The position numbers were made by a program, and so were the translations under genes. Below are positions 16,677-24,637 of a stretch of 33,784 nucleotides of DNA, one piece after another; the first letter of the stretch is position 1; each line of letters begins with the position of its first letter. Below the pieces are notes generated by a model that was not told the DNA's origin, ran no database searches, and was given only the letters and a program-made list of their open reading frames with translations. Location of the stretch: NCBI GenBank assembly GCA_002469545.1, contig DKMK01000078.1:1-33784 (forward strand). Reading direction: 5' to 3'. The stretch is from Rhodobacterales bacterium UBA7416 (GTDB taxonomy: Bacteria; Pseudomonadota; Alphaproteobacteria; Rhodobacterales; Rhodobacteraceae).

Positions 16677-18206
16677 ATGTCAGATCGCAATGATTCACCC
16701 AAGCGCGCAGGGCGCGATGCTCGTCTGGCGAAGCGCGCTGCCAAACCTGTGTTTGATCCCTGCCCGCCAGGGCAATCAGGTGGTGCATATCGACCGTTGT
16801 CCGATATGGATGTAGAACGCATTTATGACACCGCCATCCGGTTGTTGGCGGAATTGGGCATGGGTGAAGTACCTGATCAGTTGCGCGATTTATTGCTGGA
16901 ACATGGTGCAGTTCAAACGGATAACCAGCGTTTGCAGTTTCCCAAAGAATTGGTCGAGGCCGCGATTTCATCAGCGCCTAAGACATTTGAATTGCACGGG
17001 CGTGATCCTGCGCGCACCATCACAGTTGGTGGCGATGCCGTACATTTTGGAACCGGTGGTGCGGCGGTTCAAACTTTGGATTTGGATAGTGGGATTTACC
17101 GCGAAAGCACGTTAAATGACCTGCATCAATTTACGCGCCTTCAGGACACATTGGCAAATGTCAGCTGGTTCACGCGGTGTTGCATTGCAACCGATGTGCC
17201 TGATGTTTTGGATTTGGATGTGAACACTGCTTATGCGTTAATGAAGAATACGACCAAACCAGTAGCGACCGCGTTTACAGTGGCAGAGAATGTAGAACCC
17301 ATTGTAAAAATGTTTGATATTGCGGCAGGCGGTGTTGGTGAGTTCGCCAAGCGGCCATTTGTAAAAGCACACATCAGTCCCGTGATTTCACCGATGCGTT
17401 ACGGTGAAGATGCCGTTGATGTGGTGTTTGAGTGTTTAAAACACAATATTCCTGTGTCGTGCATTACAGCAGCGCAAGCTGGGGCAACTGCACCTGCGAC
17501 GATGGCTGGTTTTTTGGCACAATCGTTGGCGGAAACGCTGGCTAGTTTAGTTATGGTTCATGTGATTAAACCCGGGCATCCGATGATCTTTTCGAACTGG
17601 CCCTTGGTGATTGACTTACGCACCGGTGCCTTTGCGGGTGGCGGTGGTGAAACCGCGTTGTTGAATGCAGCGTCAGCGCAGGTTTCGAATTGGTTGGGGT
17701 TGCCCAGTGGAGTGGCTGCATCCATGAGCGATGCCAAAGCGCTGGATGCGCAATATGGTGTTGAAAAAGGGATGACGTCATTGGCGGCGGCATTGGCGGG
17801 TGGAAATCTGATTTACGAAAGTTCAGGCATGACCGCATCATTGTTAGGGGCCAGTTTTGAAGCGTTTATTTTGGACGATGAAATGCACTCAAACACGTAT
17901 CGGATTTTACGTGGTGTAGAAGTATCGGAGGAAAACCTTGGATTTGATGCGATCTGTTCTGCCGTTTTAGGTGATGGGCATTTTCTGGGTGGCCAGCATA
18001 CATTGGCGGCGATGGAGCGTGATTATTTTTACCCTGCTTTGGCTGATCGCGAAAACCCCAAAACATGGGCGGATGCGGGTGCGCAGGATGCGTGGGAAAT
18101 GGCGGGGATCAAGGCACGGGCAGTTTTGGACAGTCATCATCCTGCTTATCTATCGGATGCGCAGGATCGCGAAATCCGTGAGCAGTTTAACATTCTGTCT
18201 CCTTAA
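16677..18206 (+). CDS. MttB-family methyltransferase, non-pyrrolysine (paralogue 1, glycine-betaine-type candidate)
   Basis: A 509-residue member of the trimethylamine methyltransferase (MttB) family, with no in-frame amber codon and hence no pyrrolysine. Known non-pyrrolysine members, such as Desulfitobacterium MtgB, transfer a methyl from glycine betaine to a corrinoid protein. Family-like blocks include YRPLSDMDVERIYDTAIRLL, FGTGGAAVQTLDLDSG, KPVATAFTV and a glycine-rich FAGGGGETALLNAA region. The ATG at 16677 is preferred over that at 16671 because AGGGA ends at 16670, too close for the latter. It has its own promoter region with tandem repeats and ends tail-to-tail with the GbdR-like gene (four-base stop overlap). 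Together with the dimethylglycine dehydrogenase it suggests glycine betaine as substrate, but another quaternary amine is possible. No corrinoid protein gene lies nearby. Confidence 0.88.
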   Translation: MSDRNDSPKRAGRDARLAKRAAKPVFDPCPPGQSGGAYRPLSDMDVERIYDTAIRLLAELGMGEVPDQLRDLLLEHGAVQTDNQRLQFPKELVEAAISSAPKTFELHGRDPARTITVGGDAVHFGTGGAAVQTLDLDSGIYRESTLNDLHQFTRLQDTLANVSWFTRCCIATDVPDVLDLDVNTAYALMKNTTKPVATAFTVAENVEPIVKMFDIAAGGVGEFAKRPFVKAHISPVISPMRYGEDAVDVVFECLKHNIPVSCITAAQAGATAPATMAGFLAQSLAETLASLVMVHVIKPGHPMIFSNWPLVIDLRTGAFAGGGGETALLNAASAQVSNWLGLPSGVAASMSDAKALDAQYGVEKGMTSLAAALAGGNLIYESSGMTASLLGASFEAFILDDEMHSNTYRILRGVEVSEENLGFDAICSAVLGDGHFLGGQHTLAAMERDYFYPALADRENPKTWADAGAQDAWEMAGIKARAVLDSHHPAYLSDAQDREIREQFNILSP

Positions 18207-19147
18207 CGATTTGATTGTGCAAAGGGTGTTGTTCCAAAGTGCGCGCGATATACGCGTGAAAAATGTGACGATGATGTAAAGCCGCAGGAAAGGCCGATGT
18301 CGGTAATCGATTGTTCAGTTTGCAACAGTAATTTTTGCGCCTTTGCCATACGCAATTCCATGTAATATTTACCGGGGCTACAATTCAGGAACCGCCCAAA
18401 TAGCCGTTCAAGTTGACGTACGGATATACCGACATCCGTGGCGATCACGGAAGGTGAAATCGGCTCTTCGATCGCGTTTTCCATCATTTTAATTGCGGTC
18501 GCCAATTTTTCATTACGCATGCCGTGGCGCGCCTGAAGAGAGACACGCTGTTCTGCGCTGGCATTGCGCACCGTATTATAAACCATCTGATCAGCAATTG
18601 CTGTGGCCAGTTCATGACCATGCGCTTGTTCAATCAGGTGTAGCATCAGATCGGCAGTGGCAGTGCCACCCGATGCCGTAATGTGTTTTTCGTCGGCGAC
18701 GAACACATGGCGGCACAGTGCAACAGAGGGGTATTTTTCCATGAACGCGTCGTGGTATTCCCAATGTAATGCAGTGCGAACATCATCCAAAAAGCCCGCT
18801 TTTGCCAATACGAATGCGCCTGAACACAAGGCACCGATAGGTGTTCCATGCACCCGCTCGCGGCGTAGGAAATTAAGGATTGCTGGTGTGATATATTTCC
18901 AGACATCGAGGCCTGATAGAACAAAAAGTCGATCGTCTGATTTTAGAGGCGATAATCCGTCGTGCATTAACGTGACAGAGCCGTTTGAACACACTGCCTG
19001 TTCGCCGTTTTCGGATATGAATGACCAACTGTAGAGCTTCTGTTCGCTGATCAAGTTAGCGATACGTAAAGGTTCAACCGCGCAAGAAAATGCGAGATGT
19101 GAAAAGTTTTCGACGAGTAGGAATACAAAGTGTTCGGGTTTGCTCAT
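18203..19147 (-). CDS. GlxA/GbdR-type AraC-family transcriptional regulator
   Basis: A 314-residue regulator with an N-terminal DJ-1/PfpI (class I glutamine amidotransferase-like) sensor domain (residues about 5-190, VEPLRIANL near 25 and the cysteine elbow IGALCSGAFVLA at Cys108) and a C-terminal AraC double HTH (about 215-310, VRQLERLFGRFLNCSPGKYYMELR and DIGLSCGFTSSSHFSRVYRAHFGTTP). This architecture is that of GbdR, which senses glycine betaine and dimethylglycine in Pseudomonas, and of other GlxA regulators that sense carnitine or arginine. It is convergent with mttB-1 (four-base stop overlap) and divergent from the GntR gene, so it sits between both. It probably activates a betaine-catabolic promoter; the tandem direct repeats before mttB-1 are the best target in view. 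The ligand is inferred from context. Confidence 0.88.
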   Translation of the reverse strand: MSKPEHFVFLLVENFSHLAFSCAVEPLRIANLISEQKLYSWSFISENGEQAVCSNGSVTLMHDGLSPLKSDDRLFVLSGLDVWKYITPAILNFLRRERVHGTPIGALCSGAFVLAKAGFLDDVRTALHWEYHDAFMEKYPSVALCRHVFVADEKHITASGGTATADLMLHLIEQAHGHELATAIADQMVYNTVRNASAEQRVSLQARHGMRNEKLATAIKMMENAIEEPISPSVIATDVGISVRQLERLFGRFLNCSPGKYYMELRMAKAQKLLLQTEQSITDIGLSCGFTSSSHFSRVYRAHFGTTPFAQSNR

Positions 19148-19191
19148 ATGGCGAATCCTTGGCGTTTGAGGTGAAACTACGCTAAATCATT

Positions 19192-19203
19192 TTTGTATAC
19201 AAA
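19192..19203. promoter_or_regulatory. Perfect palindromic operator for the GntR regulator
   Basis: TTTGTATACAAA is an exact 12-bp palindrome between the divergent GbdR-like and GntR genes, 44 bp before the chosen GntR start. Its core TTGTATACAA is of the kind described for several FCD-subfamily GntR repressors. It most likely mediates autoregulation, and a related copy precedes mttB-1. Confidence 0.65.
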
Positions 19204-19246
19204 TTGTTTTTTCTGTGTATTTATTTTGAAAACGAAAGAATCGAAC

Positions 19247-19936
19247 TTGGCCTTTACGTCGAAACAAAACAAAGCCCGCCTGTATGAGGATTTGAAGCGT
19301 GCCATCATTACGATGGAATTACGCCCTGGATCGGATTTGGACGAAACACGATTATCGGATGAATACTCTTTGTCGCGAACACCGTTGCGCGAAGTTTTTC
19401 GTCAATTGGCCGGTGAAGGGTATGCAGAGATCCATCAAAATCGCGGCGTGCGCGTAGCCGAGATGTCGCATCATACGTTGCGCAATTTCTTTTTAACGGC
19501 CCCGATGATTTATGGCGCTGTTTTACGGGTGGCCGCGTCGAATGCCACTGCCGCGCAAATCGTAGAACTTAAGGCGGCTCAGGTGGAGTTTAAAGCCGCT
19601 ATTCAATCAGGTTCATCCATTGATCGTATGCTGGCCAATAATCAGTTTCACGCCATCACAGGCGACATGGCAGACAATCAATATTTAAGCCCCAGCTTCA
19701 ATCGGTTGTTAATTGATCACGCACGGATCAGCGTGACGTTTTACAACCCAACAGATGCCAAGATGGCACAAAGTGTGCAAACGGCAAGCCAACACCACGA
19801 TGCGATTATAGATGCCATTGAAACCCGTGATGAAGGTCGCGCGGCACATCTGGCGAATGAGCATTGGAACCTTTCACGCGATCAAATCGAAACGTTCGTC
19901 ATGCCAAGCGCGCTTGACGGTCAAATGGGACAGTAG
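19247..19936 (+). CDS. GntR-family transcriptional regulator, FCD subfamily
   Basis: About 229 residues: a winged HTH at the N-terminus (LYEDLKRAIITMELRPGSDL, then LSDEYSLSRTPLREVFRQLAGEGY and the wing HQNRGVRVAEM) and an all-helical FCD-type ligand domain with histidines in FHAITGDMADN and QHHDAIIDAI that could bind a metal. No ATG is available; the frame is open from a TTG inside the operator palindrome. I choose TTG at 19247 because it follows AAAGAA by six bases and puts the start about ten residues before the HTH; TTG 19226 is the alternative. It begins the operon with a DapA-family enzyme, an aldehyde dehydrogenase and an FAD oxidoreductase, five bases ahead of the first. It is likely the local repressor, relieved by a hydroxyproline-type ligand. 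Confidence 0.85.
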   Translation: MAFTSKQNKARLYEDLKRAIITMELRPGSDLDETRLSDEYSLSRTPLREVFRQLAGEGYAEIHQNRGVRVAEMSHHTLRNFFLTAPMIYGAVLRVAASNATAAQIVELKAAQVEFKAAIQSGSSIDRMLANNQFHAITGDMADNQYLSPSFNRLLIDHARISVTFYNPTDAKMAQSVQTASQHHDAIIDAIETRDEGRAAHLANEHWNLSRDQIETFVMPSALDGQMGQ

Positions 19937-19941
19937 ACGAC

Positions 19942-20859
19942 ATGACACCAATTTTTAAAATGGACGGCATATATACGCCCTTGATTACCCCGCACAATGA
20001 TGACGGGTCATTCAATCTGCCTGCTTTGGCGCAACACATTGATTATCTAGTTGATGCAGGCGTTCACGGGCTCATCTCTGGTGGATCAACCGGTGAGAAT
20101 TATACACAAACGACGCAAGAGCGCATCGCATTGGCGCGGTTCACATCCGAACATTTGGATAGGCGCTTGCCTTTGATTGTTGGAACAGGGACCCTGCGCA
20201 CCGAGGATAGCATCGAAATGGCGACGGCGGCGCGAGACATGAAAGCCGATGCGATCTTGTTGGCGACGCCACCTTATTCTGTGCCGACGGAACGTGAAAA
20301 TGCACTGAATGCTTTGGCAATTGATCGTGCGGCGAATTTGCCGATCATTTTGTATAATTATCCGGGTCGGATGGGTGTTAGCATGGGCGAAGAGTTTTTG
20401 GATCGTGTTGGGCGTTCACGGAATTTCTGTGCAATCAAGGAAAGTTCCGGCGACATTAATCGTGTACATTTGCTGGCGCGTGATTACCCACATATTCAGA
20501 TGTCATGTGGCATGGATGATCAAGCGTTAGAGTTTTTCGCGTGGGGTGCGCGCAGCTGGATTTGTGCGGGGTCAAACTTTTTACCGCGCGAGCATGTTGC
20601 ATTATGGGAAGCCTGTGCAGTGAACGGTGATTTCACCAAGGGACGGCGCATTATGTCGGCGATGATGCCGTTGATGCGCGTGTTGGAACAGGGCGGAAAA
20701 TTCATTCAAAACGTGAAGCACGGTGTTGAGATCGTCGGTGGAACAGCGGGCGGTTTGCGCCCACCATTGAAAGGTTTGAACAAGGGCGAAAAACGCGAAT
20801 TGGCGCAAGTGATTACGGTGCTGAAAACAACCATCAACGACATTCAGGCGGGGAACTAA
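19942..20859 (+). CDS. DapA-family lyase, candidate 1-pyrroline-4-hydroxy-2-carboxylate deaminase
   Basis: A 305-residue TIM-barrel protein of the dihydrodipicolinate synthase/N-acetylneuraminate lyase family. The Schiff-base lysine is Lys166 in FCAIKESSGD, the conserved tyrosine is Tyr138 in YNYPGR, and the carboxylate-binding loop is GGSTGEN (47-53). Catabolic family members include pyrroline-4-hydroxy-2-carboxylate deaminase, which turns the product of cis-4-hydroxy-D-proline oxidation into 2-oxoglutarate semialdehyde. Here it is followed after two bases by an aldehyde dehydrogenase and then by an FAD amine oxidase, and HpbD is encoded 5 kb away. That is the full enzyme set for 4-hydroxyproline breakdown, so this deaminase is the best guess. 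Alternatives are a sugar-acid dehydratase/aldolase or a lysine-biosynthesis DapA; the latter is unlikely in this operon. Confidence 0.85.
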   Translation: MTPIFKMDGIYTPLITPHNDDGSFNLPALAQHIDYLVDAGVHGLISGGSTGENYTQTTQERIALARFTSEHLDRRLPLIVGTGTLRTEDSIEMATAARDMKADAILLATPPYSVPTERENALNALAIDRAANLPIILYNYPGRMGVSMGEEFLDRVGRSRNFCAIKESSGDINRVHLLARDYPHIQMSCGMDDQALEFFAWGARSWICAGSNFLPREHVALWEACAVNGDFTKGRRIMSAMMPLMRVLEQGGKFIQNVKHGVEIVGGTAGGLRPPLKGLNKGEKRELAQVITVLKTTINDIQAGN

Positions 20860-20861
20860 AC

Positions 20862-22370
20862 ATGACTGATCTTTTGACCAAAGACGAATATATGGCCATC
20901 GCAAAGGGACTGGAATTGCCCCAAAACGCGTACATTGATGGCGGGTATCGCCCCGCAATTTCGGGTGCGACGTTTGACACTGTGAATCCTGTGACTGGTG
21001 CAGCGTTGGGCGCAGTTGCGGCATGTGACAGTCAGGATGTGGATTTCGCCGTATCCAAGGCGCGCGAAGCGTTTGATGATGGGCGTTGGGCGGGAATGCA
21101 TCCGTCTGAGCGTAAGGGCATTTTGATCCGTTTTGCAAAGTTGATCACGCGTAATGCGCGCGAATTGGCGGTCATGGAAAGCTTGGACAGTGGTAAGACA
21201 ATTTACGACTGTGAAACCGTAGACATTCCTGAAACCATAGACTGTATCAAATGGCATGCCGAAGCGATTGATAAAATGTATGATCAAGTCGCCCCCGCAT
21301 CTGATGATCATTTGGCATTGGTTGTGCGCGAAGCAATTGGTGTTGTTGGGCTGGTATTGCCGTGGAATTTCCCATTGCTGATGTTGGCGTGGAAAATTGG
21401 ACCAGCGTTGGCTGCTGGGTGTTCTGTTGTGGTGAAACCAGCAGAGGAAACATCGTTGACCACATTACGCGTGGCTGAATTGGCATCCGAGGCTGGTTTG
21501 CCAAAGGGTGTATTAAATATCGTTACAGGCGGTGGTGCCAAAGTCGGTGAACCGTTGGGGCGCCATATGGATGTGGATATGGTTTCGTTTACAGGTTCCA
21601 CCGCGACTGGACGACGGTTTCTGAATTATTCATCTGAAAGTAACCTTAAAGAGATTGTTTTGGAAATGGGAGGCAAGAACCCCTGTGTTGTTATGGATGA
21701 CGCAGAAAATTTGGATGTGGTTGCAGCGCATGTTGTGAACGGTGCGTTTTGGAATATGGGCGAAAACTGTTCCGCGGCATCGCGCTTGATTGTGCATGCC
21801 GACGTTAAAGATGCCTTAGTTGAGAGAATAAAAGCCCATGCGCGTGAATGGAATGTTGGCGATCCTTTGGATCCAGAGACGCGCGTTGGTGCGTTGGTTT
21901 CCAAAGCGCATTTTGACAAAGTTTGCGGTTATCTAAAACAGGCACCCAAGGGTTCGGTTTTGATGGGTGGCAATGCGATTGATGGGGCCTTTGTTGAACC
22001 AACGATCATAGACGATGTTAAGAACACGGATGTTTTGGCGCGCGACGAAATCTTTGGGCCTGTATTGGCCATTGTGACGGTGAACAGTTTCGAAGAAGCG
22101 ATTAGCGTGGCGAATGATACGAATTACGGACTGGCGGCGTCGATTTTTACAGCAAATGCAAAGCGTGCCATTCGCGGAGCACGGATGATTAAGGCAGGTA
22201 CTGTGACAGTTAATTCATATGGCGAAGGTGATATATCCACACCGTTTGGTGGATACAAACAATCTGGTTTTGGTGGGCGCGACAATTCCGTGCATGCGCA
22301 TGATCAATATACGCAACTGAAAACCATTTGGTTGGATTTGTCCGATGACGATGCCGATGCTGTCGACTGA
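20862..22370 (+). CDS. Aldehyde dehydrogenase, candidate 2-oxoglutarate semialdehyde dehydrogenase
   Basis: A 502-residue NAD(P)-dependent aldehyde dehydrogenase. The proton-acceptor glutamate is Glu268 in LEMGGKNP and the nucleophile is Cys303 in MGENCSAASR. VLPWNFPLLMLAWK, FTGSTATGRRF and the C-terminal STPFGGYKQSGFGGRDNS are all intact. By motif it is closest to the PuuC/KauB type that oxidises aminobutyraldehyde derivatives. By operon position, between a DapA-family deaminase and an FAD oxidase, oxidation of 2-oxoglutarate semialdehyde to 2-oxoglutarate would complete hydroxyproline degradation. A betaine aldehyde or gamma-glutamylaminobutyraldehyde role cannot be excluded. It starts two bases after the upstream stop, and its TGA shares a base with the next ATG (TGATG), so translation is coupled. 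Confidence 0.9.
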   Translation: MTDLLTKDEYMAIAKGLELPQNAYIDGGYRPAISGATFDTVNPVTGAALGAVAACDSQDVDFAVSKAREAFDDGRWAGMHPSERKGILIRFAKLITRNARELAVMESLDSGKTIYDCETVDIPETIDCIKWHAEAIDKMYDQVAPASDDHLALVVREAIGVVGLVLPWNFPLLMLAWKIGPALAAGCSVVVKPAEETSLTTLRVAELASEAGLPKGVLNIVTGGGAKVGEPLGRHMDVDMVSFTGSTATGRRFLNYSSESNLKEIVLEMGGKNPCVVMDDAENLDVVAAHVVNGAFWNMGENCSAASRLIVHADVKDALVERIKAHAREWNVGDPLDPETRVGALVSKAHFDKVCGYLKQAPKGSVLMGGNAIDGAFVEPTIIDDVKNTDVLARDEIFGPVLAIVTVNSFEEAISVANDTNYGLAASIFTANAKRAIRGARMIKAGTVTVNSYGEGDISTPFGGYKQSGFGGRDNSVHAHDQYTQLKTIWLDLSDDDADAVD

Positions 22371-23707
22371 TGACGTATAGCGCAAAACGATTGCCCAAGG
22401 TGACGGGTGCCTCCGGGTGGAATGCAATTTTACCAAACCGCACTGCCCTGCCCCAGCTGGACGAAGATATCACCGCCGATGTTGCAATTATCGGCGGTGG
22501 GTTTGCTGGGCTTTCGGCGGCGCGTCGAATGCATATTCTTGACCCTCAACTGAAGATTGTTGTTTTAGAAGCTGGACAATTTGGCGAAGGGTCGTCTGGG
22601 CGCAATTCAGGGTTTATGATTGATTTGCCACATGATTTGGCATCGGACAATTATGCGGGCGATGCATTGGCCACTGATCAAGAGGCCATAACCATGAACC
22701 GCCATGCAATTGCGTTTGGGCATGACATTGCGGATGAGTTTGCAATACCCCAAGAGTTTTTCGATCCATGTGGCAAGGTCAATGCCGCCGCAACTTCTGC
22801 TGGCGATCAACACAATATGGATTACGCCGTGCATTTGGCGCGAATGGGCGAAGCATCCACGCATTTAACCCATGACGACATGCGTAATTTGACGGGCAGT
22901 CCACATTATACATCTGGATTACATACGCCTGGGGCCGTGATGATCCAGCCAGCTGGGTATATCAGGATGTTATCGACGGGCTTGTCGCATCGGGTTGGAG
23001 TTTATGAAAATTCACCAGCCTTAGGCTTTTCGCACAAAGGTTCGGGATGGCGGATATTAACGCCAAAGGCACATGTGTCAGCGGGCAAGATAATCTTGGC
23101 AAACAACAGCCATGTTGAAAGTTTTGGGTTTTTCAAACGCCGCTTAATGCATATTTTTTTGTATGCGTCGATGACCGCGCCGATGACATCTGAACAGATT
23201 AAGAGGCTGGGTGGAGATGCGCGTTGGGGTGTTACACCATCTGATCCTATGGGAACATCTGTGCGGCGCATTTCGGGCGTCGGAGGGGATCGTATATTGA
23301 TCCGCACAGGGGCTGAATACCACGCAGGTATGGAAACCACAGCGGGTGCCGTAACGCGTGCAGGAAAGACGCACGATCGTAAGTTTGTGCAACGCTTTCC
23401 AATGTTGAGTGATTTGGCGATGGAACATCGTTGGGCCGGATTGTTATGTTTGTCAAAAAACGGATCACCTGCGTTTGGCGAATTGGATACCGGGGTTTTT
23501 GCCGCGTGTTGCCAGAACGGTTTGGGCATTGCGCGGGGAACGTTGCAGGGCATGGGCATTGCGGATTTAGTCGTAAATGGTGGGTCAGATATTTCTGCGC
23601 ATTTCGCCGGCCAACCCGTGCCGCAAAAATTGCCACCAGAACCACTGACCACGATTGGGGCCAACGCATATTTGAAATTCAAAGAGTGGCGTTCGGGTGC
23701 CGAATAG
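22370..23707 (+). CDS. FAD-dependent amine oxidoreductase (DAO/PuuB-like), candidate D-hydroxyproline oxidase
   Basis: A 445-residue DAO-family flavoprotein. The dinucleotide fold is IIGGGFAGLSAARRM (residues 41-55), followed by VVLEAGQFGEGSSGRNSGFM, and a C-terminal FAD contact block CQNGLGIARGTLQGMGIADL. The first 38 residues before the fold are typical of the PuuB/OrdL group (gamma-glutamylputrescine oxidase-like). This fold oxidises secondary and primary amines or N-methyl amino acids. In this operon it could oxidise cis-4-hydroxy-D-proline to the pyrroline used by the DapA-family enzyme, or remove the second N-methyl group. It is last in the operon: the ATG overlaps the upstream TGA by one base, and a strong terminator begins two bases after its stop. 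Confidence 0.88.
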   Translation: MTYSAKRLPKVTGASGWNAILPNRTALPQLDEDITADVAIIGGGFAGLSAARRMHILDPQLKIVVLEAGQFGEGSSGRNSGFMIDLPHDLASDNYAGDALATDQEAITMNRHAIAFGHDIADEFAIPQEFFDPCGKVNAAATSAGDQHNMDYAVHLARMGEASTHLTHDDMRNLTGSPHYTSGLHTPGAVMIQPAGYIRMLSTGLSHRVGVYENSPALGFSHKGSGWRILTPKAHVSAGKIILANNSHVESFGFFKRRLMHIFLYASMTAPMTSEQIKRLGGDARWGVTPSDPMGTSVRRISGVGGDRILIRTGAEYHAGMETTAGAVTRAGKTHDRKFVQRFPMLSDLAMEHRWAGLLCLSKNGSPAFGELDTGVFAACCQNGLGIARGTLQGMGIADLVVNGGSDISAHFAGQPVPQKLPPEPLTTIGANAYLKFKEWRSGAE

Positions 23708-23709
23708 AT

Positions 23710-23742
23710 CAACTGCCCATGTAGAATGAGCAGTTGTTTTTT
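23710..23742 (+). terminator. Rho-independent terminator of the GntR operon
   Basis: CAACTGC (23710-23716) pairs with GCAGTTG (23730-23736), with three more pairs after one mismatch and a five-base loop. Six T follow at 23737-23742. It is two bases after the FAD oxidoreductase stop. Confidence 0.92.
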
Positions 23743-23744
23743 GT

Positions 23745-23996
23745 TTAGAAATCGACTGAGACGTAATTAATCTCACCGTATTCAGTGGGTGAGATATCTT
23801 GCATGGTTCTGAGTTTCACAGTTTTCTTATTGATCGCGGACGAAAGAAGCAGCGAATAAACGGCGTTGTAGTTAGGATGCGTTAGCAAAAGCCTGAAATA
23901 TCCGCTTTTGGGTTTTAGAACCGCATCTGATTTGATGTAAACTTGGTTTTCGTCTGTGTAGACTCTGGTGATTTTTCCGTGAACTGAATCTGTCAT
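23745..23996 (-). CDS. Small beta-rich protein of unknown function (83 aa)
   Basis: An 83-residue soluble protein without signal peptide or membrane segment, rich in beta-prone residues. AGGAA lies seven bases before the ATG. Its opening VHGKIT and its core HPNYNAVYSLLLSSA resemble VEGKIT and DPDHEAMYTLADA of the protein encoded just upstream, so the two share a domain and probably arose by duplication. It begins ten bases after the end of that gene, forming a two-gene unit, and ends against the terminator of the convergent GntR operon. I do not recognise the family. The HPNYNAVYSLLL style recurs in small beta-sandwich or lectin-like proteins, which is only an impression. Confidence 0.7.
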   Translation of the reverse strand: MTDSVHGKITRVYTDENQVYIKSDAVLKPKSGYFRLLLTHPNYNAVYSLLLSSAINKKTVKLRTMQDISPTEYGEINYVSVDF

Positions 23997-24006
23997 AATA
24001 AATTTC

Positions 24007-24423
24007 CTATGAATGCATTTGGTATAAAAGTGGCGTTAGCCAATCCTTTTTGCGGATTGGTAAGACTGGCGCGTTCGAAGTTGAGATAATATCGGTGTCA
24101 AAATACACCTTTTTCTCACCGTTATGTTTCACACGTCTTTTGCGTGCCGCATTGCCGTTCTTTGACGTTTTGGCCCATGCTTTTACCTTAATTTTGGTAT
24201 TTTCGGGCAAAACGTTTTGTCCAACAATTCCTAAAACACGTTCGCTGTTACCAGTATAAGTAAAGCCGCCGAGCTTTTTTGAACCATCGTACCATTTGAC
24301 TTCGTAGGCATCTGCAAGTGTGTACATTGCTTCATGATCGGGGTCTGTGACCTCTATACTTACTGCAATGTGCGCACCTTCTTGGCCGACACCCGTGAAC
24401 GTAATCTTTCCTTCAACTGACAT
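24007..24423 (-). CDS. Small beta-rich protein of unknown function (138 aa), paralogue of the downstream gene
   Basis: A 138-residue protein with a beta-rich N-terminal half related to the 83-residue neighbour (VEGKIT, then DPDHEAMYTLADA), followed by a further domain with WYDGSKKLGGFTYTGN and a strongly basic stretch AARKRRVKHNGEKK near residue 105. No signal peptide is seen. The ATG at 24423 is chosen because it aligns its first residues (MSVEGKIT) with the start of the neighbour (MTDSVHGKIT). An ATG at 24444 in the same frame would add seven residues but has no good ribosome site. The start codon lies inside the end of a 24-codon leader ORF with a strong ribosome site, so translation is probably coupled. 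Function is unknown; the pair interrupts two osmolyte-catabolism operons. Confidence 0.65.
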   Translation of the reverse strand: MSVEGKITFTGVGQEGAHIAVSIEVTDPDHEAMYTLADAYEVKWYDGSKKLGGFTYTGNSERVLGIVGQNVLPENTKIKVKAWAKTSKNGNAARKRRVKHNGEKKVYFDTDIISTSNAPVLPIRKKDWLTPLLYQMHS

Positions 24424-24487
24424 GGCGTTCACCCCACAGTCCATTACTTTGATGGGCTTTATGTTGCATGTTTTGCTTTTCAGGCAT
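24413..24487 (-). CDS. 24-residue leader peptide overlapping the start of the 138-aa gene
   Basis: A short ORF starts with ATG at 24487, seven bases after a perfect GGAGG (24499-24495), the best ribosome site in this neighbourhood. It encodes MPEKQNMQHKAHQSNGLWGE and four more residues, and stops at 24413, eleven bases into the 138-aa gene in another frame. It may couple or control translation of that gene. Alternatively it is the true N-terminus, separated by a frameshift. Confidence 0.45.
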   Translation of the reverse strand: MPEKQNMQHKAHQSNGLWGERHVS

Positions 24488-24637
24488 TATTCATCCTCCG
24501 TTTCATATTTAATCAATATGGAGGCGAACTTGTTTGGTGCGATACAACCGAATGCGAAAAGCGTGAGGATTAGTACACAAAAAAATCAAACCCAAACCAG
24601 CGGCATTAGAGTTCAATATATCGGGAATTGAATCTGC

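Noticed and set aside
19193..19246. Longer GntR protein starting at TTG 19193
   Set aside because: This start lies inside the operator palindrome, has no ribosome site, and would add an unusual hydrophobic N-terminal tail.
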